This document shows positions 36,401 to 46,199 of a stretch of DNA of 64,000 nt, piece after piece. The notes beneath the pieces were generated by a model. It worked only from the letters and a program-made list of their open reading frames with translations. It was not told the origin of the DNA and ran no database searches. Each line of letters begins with the position of its first letter. Within the stretch, counting starts at the first letter, position 1. The position numbers were made by a program, and so were the translations under genes. The stretch comes from Scylla paramamosain (Eukaryota > Arthropoda > Malacostraca > Decapoda > Portunidae), in assembly GCF_035594125.1 (NCBI RefSeq), contig NC_087190.1, forward strand, positions 7,286,962 to 7,350,961. The letters run 5' to 3'.

Positions 36401-37440
36401 CTAGGCAAGGTGTAAGTACGGAGGCACAGTTTCGGAGAACAATAGGAGGGACCTCATCATGTCCATAAGCCTTCCGAGGTCCAGCGAGGCCAGCGAGGGC
36501 ATGGTAAATATCATTGCGAAGAATTTTTATACATAGCATGAAGTAGTCAGAGGGAGGAGGAGAGGGAGGAACAAGCCCTGAATCGTCCAAGGTAGTTTTT
36601 TAGCAAAGGTTTAAGCGAAGAGTTCAGCTTTAGAGGTAGATGTGATAGCAGTGGTGCCATCTGGTAGAAATAAAGGAGGGAAAGAAGAAGAAGCAAAGTT
36701 ATTGGGAGATATTTTTGGCTAGGTGCCAGAAGTCACGGGGGGAACTAGATCTTGAAAGATTTTGACACTTTCTGTTAATGAAGGAGTTTTTGGCTAGTTG
36801 GAGAACAGACTTGGCATGGTTCCGGGCAGAAATATAAAGTGCATGAGATTTTGGTGATGGAAAGCTTAAGTACCTTTTGTGGGCCACCTCTCTATCATGC
36901 ATAGCACGAGAACAAGCTGTATTAGACCAAGGTTTGGAAGTTTTAAATCGAGAAAAAGAGTGAGGAATGTACGTCTCCATGCCAGACACTATCACCTCTG
37001 TTATGCGCTCAGCACACAAAGACGGGTCTCTGACACGGAAGCAGTAGTCATTCCAAGGAAAATCAGCAAAATACCTCCTCATGTCCTCCCTACTAGCAGA
37101 GCCAAAACCCCAGAGGCACCTTCGCTTTGGGGGATCCTGAGGAGGGATTGGAGCGATAGGACAAGATACAGATATGAGATTATGATCGGAGGAGCCCAAC
37201 GGCGAAGAGAGGGTGACAGCATAAGTAGAAGGATTAGAGGTCAGGAAAAGGTCAAGAATGTTGAGCGTATCTCCAAGACGGTCAGGAATACGAGTAGGGT
37301 GTTGCACCAATTACTCTAGGTCGTGGAGAATAGCAAAGTTAAAGGTTAGTGATTAGTTAGGATGGTCAGTGAAGGGAGAGGAAAGCCAAAGCTGGTGGTG
37401 AACATTGAAGTCTCCAAGAATGGAGATCTCTGCAAAACGG
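36401..37440 (-). mobile_element. Family A, copy 5, inner part
   Basis: Continues 34464-34580 after the LTR-like insertion. It reads back through [18 protein letters not shown], the linker [14 protein letters not shown] and the endonuclease part (reverse frame 36699-37310 with [12 protein letters not shown] and GSSDHNLIS), ending at about 37440 in the segment AEISILG. The 5' third of the element is absent; a 70-base minisatellite follows at once. Confidence 0.9.
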
Positions 37441-37449
37441 AAGTGTTAT

Positions 37450-37658
37450 ATAGCGACAGAAACTGTCATTACAGATGTCGATCCAGAACAATCTTTTACC
37501 CATAGACAAATGGGTAATATAGCAACAGAAACTTTCATTATAAATGTCAATTCAGAAACAATCTTTTAGCCATAGACAAATGGGTAATATAGCAACAGAA
37601 ACTTAAATTACAGATGTCGATCCAGAAACCATCTTTTAACCACAGGTATATGGGTAAT
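37450..37658. repeat. 70-bp minisatellite, three units
   Basis: Units at 37450-37518, 37519-37588 and 37589-37658, each ATAGCRACAGAAACT...CCATAGACAAATGGGTAAT with some substitutions. Each unit ends in an ATGGGTAAT word and contains the short palindrome-like CCATAGACAAATGG. Confidence 0.92.
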
Positions 37659-37719
37659 ATGAGTATATCGTGTGAATAATTTATTGATTAATAATTTCGA
37701 TGTGATAAATTCATGATAA

Positions 37720-38056
37720 ATTCATGTTATGCAATTTAATACTGGTTTCATTTATCCATGCTTCTGTAAAGCTAACAACATCAACACTGATATGTAAATT
37801 TTGTACCTAACACAAAATTATGAAGATTCTTTGGAAAACTCGGAACATTTACATGTAGTAAGTGAAATGTTGATATTCACCCATTTCTTTAATGGGTGAA
37901 TATCAACATTTCACTTACTACATGTAAATGTTCCGAGTTTTCCAAAGAATCTTCATAATTTTGTGTTAGGTACAAAATTTACATATCAGTGTTGATGTTG
38001 TTAGCTTTACAGAAGCATGGATAAATGAAACCAGTATTAAATTGCATAACATGAAT
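37720..38056. repeat. Large palindrome, 166-bp arms, 5-bp loop
   Basis: Left arm 37720-37885 and right arm 37891-38056 appear to be exact reverse complements as far as I can read. The right arm continues into endonuclease-coding sequence, so the left arm is the inverted copy. Confidence 0.93.
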
Positions 38057-38117
38057 GGCTTTATAGAGAAGGATTCACATAGAAATGACCGCAGAGGTGA
38101 AGGTGTTTCATTAAAGG

Positions 38118-38213
<96 letters not shown>

Positions 38214-38325
38214 GAAAGGAATGACTTCATAATCAGTAATAATAATTCAGAATCACTCTTTGTAAAGCTGACCAAGGCAGAGGCTCACAGCAATGAAACA
38301 GTAGTAGGTGTTGTATTTGCATAAG
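37900..38325 (+). pseudogene. Endonuclease fragment of another non-LTR element (LINE-F)
   Basis: In the plus strand the right palindrome arm reads FHLLHVNVPSFPKNLHNFVL, then in another frame VDVVSFTEAWINETSI, and beyond the arm GFIEKDSHRNDRRGEGVSL. After a (CT)n array it resumes as NDFIISNNNSESLFVKL and NETVVGVVF. This is the order of an AP-type endonuclease from an L2/CR1-like LINE (NIRSL...FTETW...GGGV...VVGVIY). No RT follows. Confidence 0.78.
38121..38210. repeat. (CT)n microsatellite inside LINE-F endonuclease
   Basis: Pure CT array of 90 bases lying between two coding pieces of the same endonuclease domain. Confidence 0.97.
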
Positions 38326-38379
38326 TCTCTGGCATGTGACTACTGGACTTAGACTAGTGTAGCGGCTCCGAACGCCCCC

Positions 38380-38583
38380 TTGAATAATATGGTTCACACC
38401 CACCTTGATGAAGCGGCTGAGAGATTCCTGAAACCATTTGTTGACGAGACCGCTCTCCACCACAATGCTCAATACTTTGTCAAACTGCATCTGGAGGGGC
38501 GAGTGGACCTGCAGACCCAACGCAAGACTGTGTGGCATGAAGCACTCCTGGAGGCAAGAAATTACACCTTCGCTTTGTATGGT
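38380..38583 (+). other. Unassigned open frame, possible gene fragment
   Basis: The frame reads HTHLDEAAERFLKPFVDE, HNAQYFVKLHLEGRVDLQ and VWHEALLEARNYTFALYG. Composition looks protein-like (mixed charged and hydrophobic, helical) and not like microsatellite translation, yet I recognise no family. It lies between the LINE-F piece and a LINE-D 3' fragment. It could be part of an unrecognised element or a host exon. Confidence 0.4.
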
Positions 38584-38587
38584 AAAA

Positions 38588-38728
38588 TTATAAAAAATAA
38601 AGTACACATGAAAAAAGGAAATGGGAAGAACCATAACAAAACCTTAAGTGCTAAATATGAGATCGTTGGTATATTAATATATTGATTAATTAATTTGATG
38701 TAAAGTAAGGGGCTACTGACCCCACTGA
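38588..38728 (-). mobile_element. LINE-D 3' UTR fragment
   Basis: AAAGGAAATGGGAAGAA, GAGATCGTTGGTATATTAAT and GGGGCTACTGACCCCACTG match the LINE-D 3' UTR at 52080-52190 and 56440-56540. It is cut by family A copy 7. Confidence 0.75.
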
Positions 38729-39150
38729 TCCAAGGGCAACTAAAATCCAAAAAAAAAAAAAAAAAAGCCCACTGAGATGCCAGTCCCAGAAAAGGGTCCA
38801 AAGCGGTAGTCAAAAATTGAAGGATAAGTGTCTTGAAACCTTCCTCTTGAAGGAATTCAAGTCATAGGAAGGTGGAAATACAGAAGCTGGCTGGGAGTTC
38901 CAGAGTTTACCAGAGTAAGGGATGAATGATTGAGAATACTGGTTAACTTTTGAATTAGAGAGATGGACAGAATAGGAGTGAGACAAAAGAAGAAAGCCCT
39001 GTGCAGCGAGGCCGCGGGAGGAGGGGAGGCATGCAGTTAGCAAGATCAGAAGAGCAGTTAGCATGAAAATAGCGGTAGAAGACAGCTAGAGATGCAACAT
39101 TGCGGCGATGAGAGAGAGGCTGAAGAGAGTCAGTCAGAAGAGAGGAGTTC
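38729..39150 (-). mobile_element. Family A, copy 7 (3' fragment, reversed)
   Basis: CAAGGGCAACTAAAATCC and an A run begin it, followed by the reversed 3' end and the C-terminal coding block. It ends at about 39149 in the segment RLINSSLLTDSLQPLSHRR. The terminal TGTCCTTCCTACAT and outer poly(A) are missing. Confidence 0.85.
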
Positions 39151-39617
39151 CTTCTATCGAAGCAGGGACGTATCAGAACGATAACTGAATTTGAAGTGGA
39201 AAGCAGATTCTCGTAATTCAAATAGAACTGATGCTCTTTATTAGGGAAAAAATACAATTATTCCATATGAAATGTAGGAAATTAATTTCAAATGGAATTG
39301 ATGTAACTAAACTAGTCCCAAGTCCTTATATATGTTGTTATGCAGAGCAGTCTAGTCGCCAGAACAAAGAGAAAGAAGAGAACGAGTGAAGGATAGAAGC
39401 AGCGCGGGAAGCAAACCCGTCATGTCATCATTACAATTATTAAAGACAGCATTCATGAGAGAGCTCGTGCGCCGTCCATTGTCCGCCCGGCCACCCCTTC
39501 TCCCCCTTCTTTGCTTCCCCCTCCCAAGTCACCAGGGTCGCCAGATTTCCCAGAACAAAAAATGCCAAGTTCCTTCCAATAAAGTGCCAAATAAAGTGCC
39601 AAAATTGTGCCAAAGTG

Positions 39618-39620
<3 letters not shown>
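39151..39620. other. No gene recognised; short TGCCAA repeats at the end
   Basis: 39561-39616 repeats AAAGTGCCAA-like words about four times before a TA array. The rest shows nothing that I can assign. Confidence 0.4.

Positions 39621-39714
<94 letters not shown>
39621..39714. repeat. (TA)n microsatellite
   Basis: Pure TA array of about 94 bases. Confidence 0.97.
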
Positions 39715-39715
<1 letters not shown>

Positions 39716-39837
39716 TGGTAACCATGGCGAAGAAACACCCTTTCGAGACACTCCACATTATGCAATACAATGTAAACTTTCACTGTCTCACCGGTACCAG
39801 TCTTGGAACCGCCGGCGCGCTGCTCGGACGGTTATCA

Positions 39838-40132
39838 TAAGAACATAAGAACATAAGAAATAAGGGAAGCTGCAAGAAGCGACCAGGCTTACACGTGGCA
39901 GTCCCTGTATGAAACACTCCTACCTATTTCCATCTGTTATCCCCATCCATAAACTTGTCTAATCTTCTCTTAAAGCTCTCTAGTGTCCTAGCACTAACTA
40001 CATGATTACTGAGTCCGTTCCACTCATCTACCACTCTATTTGAGAACCAATTTTTTCCTATCTCCTTCCTAAACCTAAATTTTTCAAGCTTGAACCCGTT
40101 ATTTCTTGTTCTACCCTGGTTGCTGATCCTAA
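39838..40132 (-). mobile_element. CR1 family, copy 3 (3' fragment, reversed)
   Basis: Starts with the CATAAGAA tail units, then the reversed 3' end and the last coding block (RTRNNGFKLEKF...). It ends at CTGATCCTAAGA. Two similar 40-base stretches lie outside it (about 39796-39836 and 40190-40230), containing AGTCTTGGARCCGCC and GACGGTTA. Confidence 0.9.
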
Positions 40133-40216
40133 GAGCCGGTTACGGAATCGGTTCCGTGGGGAATCGTTTAGAGAGCGTGTTGTGAGCACCAAGTCTTGGA
40201 GCCGCCAGCTCGTTGC

Positions 40217-41375
40217 TCAGACGGTTACCACTAGTGTATAGCGGTTCCAGGACTCATGTAGAATACTGACAGTGATTATTACAAGCTCCTCGTTAAAAAG
40301 ACACATATTAGTTTTCCCCAGATAGCAGAGAGTGTATGTCACGTGGTCATGTTGTTCTAAATATCGTTCCATCATGTAGTGTGTAGAATTCCATCTAGTT
40401 TCTACATCCTGAATAAGTTTTTTTTTTTTTTTTTTTTTTTTTTGAGGCTGTTTGTGCTGCTCTTGCACCTACATGAGCTTATCAGAAGCCTTCACGCTGT
40501 GATGGAAAAATTACAATTGTTTTTTTTTTTTTTTTTCTTCTTTTTAGCTTCTGGACATCCTCAGTGTTCTTAATGGAGTCCTGAACAACTAGATTCAGTG
40601 TGTGCAAAGCACGGGATGTGGCGAACATTCATTTGTTTTATTGCTGCTGTCATGTTAGCAGCATTGTCAGTCACTATGGAGTAAATTTTATCTAAAATGT
40701 TCCATTTATTGTAGACAAGTTTTATCTCTTCTGCAATATTGTTTGTTGTATGGGACTCAATCATACAAACAGTATCAACCATAGCAGACTTGAGGGCCCA
40801 CTCTAGGGATATGTAGTGAGCTGTCACTGTGATAAATGCTTTTGTTTGTTGGGATGTCCATAACATGTCTGTTGTTAAAGCAATACGTTTAGCTTCCTCC
40901 AGCTCTTGACGGACTATCTCTACCTCTCTATTGTAAATAAAATGTAAGAGTCCTACCTATTTCTCTGCGGCTTGGCAAGTCATATCTGGAGTTGAGTTCA
41001 TTTACTGATCTCTTGAACCCCTTGTCTTCAACAACATAGTGGTTGTAAGTCTTCCACTATCATCCTTACAACCAGAGCGTCAAGTTCTTTCTTTTTATTC
41101 GAGTCATTCTTATAGTGCTGAGCCCTAGTGATGGCCTCGATCAGTGTTGGTTGAGTAGAGGTGGATGGTCTGGGGTGTTTGGCAGCAATTTCCATATCTG
41201 TATCCTCCCTGAACTCCACATATTCAATGCGATGTCAGGTGCCCAGGTGTTTCATCATGTTCGATGTACTTCCACTGTACTTCAGCTTATCTTTACACAC
41301 CAAGCACACAACGACGTCAGACGTCTGTTCCATGTACGTCCACGCTGGAGCTGTTCTATTCCGCTTGGATGCCAT
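40217..41375 (-). pseudogene. hAT (ZBED-type) transposase, decayed
   Basis: The frame starts MASKRNRTAPAW at 41375 and shows a BED zinc finger (VVVCLVCKDKLKYSG...MMKHLG) broken by a TGA at 41235-41237. After a Ser/Thr-rich spacer come MVDTVCMIESHTTNNI and YSIVTDNAANMTAAIK (about 40640-40790), typical of the RNase H-like core with its DNAAN motif. IQDVETRWNSTHYMMERYL follows (about 40355-40415). Poly(T) tracts at 40419-40443 and 40520-40535 and several shifts interrupt it. The C-terminal dimerisation region is missing. Terminal repeats were not identified. Confidence 0.85.
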
Positions 41376-41734
41376 TGTTTTTCGTGAAATTTAGGCTTAA
41401 TAAGTGAGATGTACACCTCCGTTCTCTATGCTCTGACGCTGCAAAGTAGGTACAAACGTGATATGTGCACCTTCATCACGCTGCCTTTGAAAAAACTTGG
41501 TGCCTGTAAAAATATTACGTTATAATGTGAGAGAGGAAGGGTTGGAGTACAACGTGCAAGTAAGTTATTTTGAATATCTGAAAAAAAATAAGATCTTTAT
41601 TTATTCATGAGGATGACGGTCATAGACTCACTCTCCCTTAGGCAGTTTTAACTTTTATGAGCAAGTCGTGCAAAAACAACTGACACTCGCCCGACACTCG
41701 TTCACTCATTCATACTTACAACTCAGTAAGTTGC

Positions 41735-41850
41735 AACTGCACCAGCAGGAACACAGCTCTCCCTATGACACTGACATTTGAGGAAGATGAACCTGTCTCG
41801 CTGTGCGAGAGAGAAAGAGAGAGAGAGAGCTTGTGTGCTTTTTCCCCTAT
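41735..41850 (-). mobile_element. LINE-R 3' UTR fragment, diverged
   Basis: CTCTCCCTATGACACTGACATTTGAGG followed by a GA tract and GTGTGCTTTTT match 18205-18330 and 23680-23780. It lies just before family A copy 8. Confidence 0.65.
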
Positions 41851-41864
41851 GCTTCTCTTAATTG

Positions 41865-43892
41865 AGACAGTAAACACCTGCCGAAACGATAATTACTCCC
41901 AGTGAGGTCTAAAGCACTGTTGAGGGAGTGCTGTGAACTTATCATTAAACCCAGCTGTGACCTCACTGAACGTTTTCCTTTGTGTCTTACAACACAAGGG
42001 GGCAGTTACAGCCTGCCCTCTACTGTCTTCCTCCACACAAAACTACGAGCACCTAATAACACACACACCCTTCACTCAGAAACTTCAAAATTATCATGGC
42101 GACTCCTACACCAGCCTCGGAATCCCCATCAGGGGAGGGGACCATAAATGTCCCCAGGTCGGACTTTCTTTCTGTCGATGACCGTAAGTGTCTTGACAGC
42201 CCCCTCAACTTTCTCTTCATTAACTTCTGCAACATTCGCAGTCTAAGATCTAATTTTCAATTTGTAGAACACCACCTCTCCTCTTCTAAACCTCATCTTC
42301 TTTTCCTCACTGAAACTCAGGTGTCTGAGGCAACTGACAGTAGCCCCTTTTCTGTTCCCTCCTTCTTTCTCTATCTTCATTTTTGATCCAAAGCTGGATG
42401 TTGCATTATGTGCGCAATGACTTAACCTGCTCTCGTGCCCACGCTTTTGAATCTTCCGAGTTTTCCACCATCTGGCTACAACTACAGAGTCACTCTCAAA
42501 CTGAATTTATCTGTGCTGTATACCTCTCTCCTAACTTCTCTGACTATAAGAAATTCTTTGAATACTTAACTTCCAAAGTGGGGCACATTCTGACCCTCTT
42601 CCCTTTTGCAGAGATCTCCATTCTTGGAGATTTCAGTGTTCACCACCAGCTTTGGCTTTCCTCTAGTTTCACTGACCATCCTGGTGAACTGGCCTTCAAC
42701 TTTCTACCCTCCACGACCTAGAGCAATTGGTGCAACACTACTCGTATTCCTGACCGTCTTGGAGATACGCCCAACATTTTTGACCTTTTCCTGACCTCTA
42801 ATCCTTCTGTTTATGCTGTCACCCTTTCTTCTCCGTTGGGCTCCTCCGATCACAATCTCGTATCTGTATCTTGTCCTATCGCTCCAATCCCTCCTCAGGA
42901 TTCCCCTAAGCAAAGGTGCCTCTGGCGTTTTGCCTCTGCTAGTTGGGGGGACCTGAGGAGGTATTTTGATGATTTTCCTGGGACTGACTACTGCTTCCGT
43001 GTCAGAGACCCGTCTTTGTGTGCTGAGCGCATAACAGAGGTGATAGTATCTGGCATGGAGACGTACATTCCTCACTCTTTTTCTCGACCTAAACCTTCCA
43101 AACCTTGGTTTAACACAGCTTGTTCTCGTGCTATACATGATAGAGAGGTGGCCCACAAAAAGTACTTAAGCCTTCCATCACCAGAATCTCATACACTTTA
43201 TATTTCTGCCCGGAACTATGCCAAGCCTGTTCTCCAACTAGCCAAAAATTCCTTCATTAACAGAAAGTGTCAAAACCTTTCAAGATCTAACTTCCCTCGT
43301 GACTTCTGGTATCTAGCCAAAAATATCTCCAATAACTTTGCTTCTTCTTCTTTCGCTTCTTTATTTCAACCAGATGGCACCAGTGCTAACACATCTATTT
43401 CTAAAGCTGAACTCTTCGCATTTGGACGATTCTGGGCTTGTTCCTCTCTCTCCTCCACCCTCTGACTACTTCATGCAACCTATTAAAATTCTTCGCAATG
43501 ATGTTTCTATCCCCTTGCTGGCCTAAACTCTCAGAAGGCTTATGGACCTGATGGGGTCCCTCCTATTGTTCTCCGAAACTGTCCATCCGTGCTTGCACCT
43601 TGCCCAGTTAAACTCTTTCAGCTCTGTCTGTCAACATCTACCTTTCCTTCTTGCTGGAAGTTTGCCTACATTCAGCCCGTTCCTAAAAAGGGTGACCGTT
43701 CTAATCCCTCAAACTACCGTCCTATTGCTTTTATTTCCTGCCTATCTTAAGTTTTTGAATCAATGCTCAACAGGAAGATTCTTAAACATCTATCACTTCA
43801 CAACCTTCTCTCTGATCGCCATTATGGGTTCCATAAAGGCCGCTCTACTGATGATCTTCTGGCTTTCCTTACGGAGTCTTGGTCATTCTCTT
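41865..43892 (+). mobile_element. Family A, copy 8, left part
   Basis: Begins with the family leader (ACCTGCCGAAACGATAATTA) and start codon at 42096. Endonuclease pieces are split by a frameshift near 42385; [15 protein letters not shown] and [12 protein letters not shown] follow, then GSSDHNLVS and the linker. The RT start is in several frames. It is interrupted at about 43892 by a Penelope fragment and resumes at 44230. A deletion near 43420 removes the [10 protein letters not shown] segment. Confidence 0.9.
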
Positions 43893-44229
43893 CATTCTCG
43901 TCATTCTTTCTTCATTTATTACGTGGGTTGGTGTCTTTGTCAGTGCCAATCCTTTCTTATTTCACCACGAAATTAGTTGGTTAAATGAATGCTGTAGTGA
44001 ATTTAAACTTGATTATTTATCTATTTATTTTTTTTTTTCAGGAGATACGTTGATGACATCTTTCTTTTATTCACTCTCAACACATTCCTAAATTTCTTAG
44101 CTACTAATACTACTAATACTTAGCTACAATACTAATACTGAATTCACATGTGACACAGAAAACAATTGTTCTATCACGTTTTTTGGATGAAATGGTAACT
44201 CGTAATAATAATGAATTACCTACAGCAGT
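43893..44229 (+). mobile_element. Penelope-like fragment inserted in family A copy 8
   Basis: Pieces match the element at 46200-47930: FHHEISWLNECCSEFK, GGAGATACGTTGATGAC at the RT active site, and CATGTGACACAGAAAACAAT...TCGTAATAATAA. About 340 bases between family A words TCATTCTCTT and TCCTCTTTT, which may be a short target duplication. Confidence 0.8.
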
Positions 44230-45470
44230 TTTCCTCTTTTAGAGATTTAGGTGAAACTTTTGCTGTTGCCTTGGACATATCAAAAGCTTTTGATAGAGTC
44301 TGGCACAAAGCTTTGATTTCCAAAGTACCCTCCTACAGCTTCTATCCTTCTCTCTGTAACTTCATCTCAAGTTTCCTTTCTGACCGTTCTATTGCTGCTG
44401 TGGTAGACGGTCACTGTTCTTCTCCTAAATCTATTAACAGTGGTGTTCCTCAGGGTTCCGTCCTATCACCCACTCTCTTCTTTTTATTCATTAATATTCT
44501 TCTAAACGAAACTTCTTGTCCTATCCACTCTTATGCTGATGATACCACCCTGCACTTTTCTACGTCTTTTCATGGACGTCCAACCCTTCAGGAAGTAAAC
44601 ATTTCACGTAGGGAAGCCACAGAGCGCCCGACTTCTGATCTTTCTAAAATTTCTGATTGGGGAGAGCAAACTTGGTATTGTTCAATGCCTCAAAAACTCA
44701 ATTCCACCATCTATCAACTCGGTACAACCTTCCAGACAACTATCCCCTCTTCTTCAATGACACTCAACTGTCCCCCTCTTCTACACTGAACATCCTCGGT
44801 CTGTCCTTTACTTATAATCTGAACTGGAAACTTCACATCTCATCTCAAGCTAAAACAGCTTCTATGAAATTAGGTATTCTGAGACGTCTCCGCTAGTTTT
44901 TCTCACCCCCCCCTAGCTGTTAACTCTCTACAAGGGCCTTATCCGTCCATGTATGGAGTATGTTTCATATGTCTGGGAGGTTCCACTCATACTGCTCTTC
45001 TAGACAGGGTGGAATAAAAAGCTTTTCGTCTCATCAACTCCTCTCCTCTAACGGACTGTCTTCAGCCCCTCTATCATAACCGCAATGTTGCATCTCTAGC
45101 TGTCTTCTACCGCTATTTTCATGCTAACTGCTCTTCTGATCTTGCTACATGCATGCCTCCCTTCCTCCTGCGGCCTCGCTGCACAAGACTTTCTTCTTTC
45201 TCTCATTCCTATTCTGTTCACCTCTCTAAGGCAAGAGTTAACCAGTATTCTCAATCGTTCATCCCTTTCTCTGGTAAACTCTGGAACTCCCTGCCTGCTT
45301 CTGTATTTTCACCTTCCTATGACTTGAATTCCTTCAAGAGGAAGGTTTCAAGACACCTATCCTTCAATTTTTGACTACCGCTTTGGGCCCTTTTCTGGGA
45401 CTGGCATTTCAGTGGGCATTTTTTTTATTGGATTTTTGTTGCCCTTGGTCAGTGTCCCTCCAACATAAAA
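44230..45470 (+). mobile_element. Family A, copy 8, right part
   Basis: Resumes with [20 protein letters not shown], then [14 protein letters not shown] and SYADDTTLHF (about 44530-44560). A one-base loss near 44660 and stops in the C-terminal part break it. It ends in the family 3' end and a short A run at 45468-45475, which directly meets reversed copy 9. Confidence 0.9.
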
Positions 45471-45812
45471 AAAAATAGGAGGGACCCCATCAGGTCCATA
45501 AGCTTTCCGAGGGTTTAGGCCAGCGAGGGCAAGGAAAACCACTGCGAAGGTTTTTTAATAGGTAGCATGAAGTAGTTGGAGGGTGGAGGACAGGGAGCAA
45601 CAAGTCCTGAATCATCCAAAGTAGAGTTTTTAACAAAGGTTTGAGGAAAGAGTTCAGCTTTAGAAGTACATGAGATAGCGGTGGTGCCATCTGTTTGAAA
45701 TAAAGGAGAGAAAGATGAAAAAGCAACGTTATTGGAGATTTTTTGGCTAGGTGCCAGAAGTCACTAGGGAAGTTAGATTTTGAAAGATTTTGACACGTTC
45801 TGTTACTGAAGA
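45471..45812 (-). mobile_element. Family A, copy 9 (internal fragment, reversed)
   Basis: Reverse complement of the segment from the start of the RT (GPDGVPPI region) back through [10 protein letters not shown] and the linker to about [17 protein letters not shown]. Lies tail to tail with copy 8. Neither end of the element is present. Confidence 0.85.
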
Positions 45813-46048
45813 ACAGGCACTTGTTTAGGTTATGCTGATACAGATTGGTCCGGTTGCACAAAGCCTGTGTTAACTTGCATTGTACAGGAAATTAACGGGT
45901 CAGGCTTGACTACTTTTACATTTTTTTTAAGTATATGTACATATATAGAGTTTATTTATCAGTATGATATAGAACTGAATTTTAATATGTACAATGTTAG
46001 AAAAAAATTAGTGTGTTTTTTTGGTGTTTTTTTTTTTTTTTGTCAATC

Positions 46049-46051
<3 letters not shown>

Positions 46052-46130
<79 letters not shown>
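46052..46130. repeat. (TA)n microsatellite
   Basis: Pure TA array then a short GA run (46133-46151). 45813-46051 before it shows nothing assignable. Confidence 0.97.
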
Positions 46131-46134
<4 letters not shown>

Positions 46135-46199
46135 AGAGAGAGAGAGAGAGAGTAGAACAGGTTCCGAGTTATAGATGAGGTAAGCAGTGAATTAACTTC

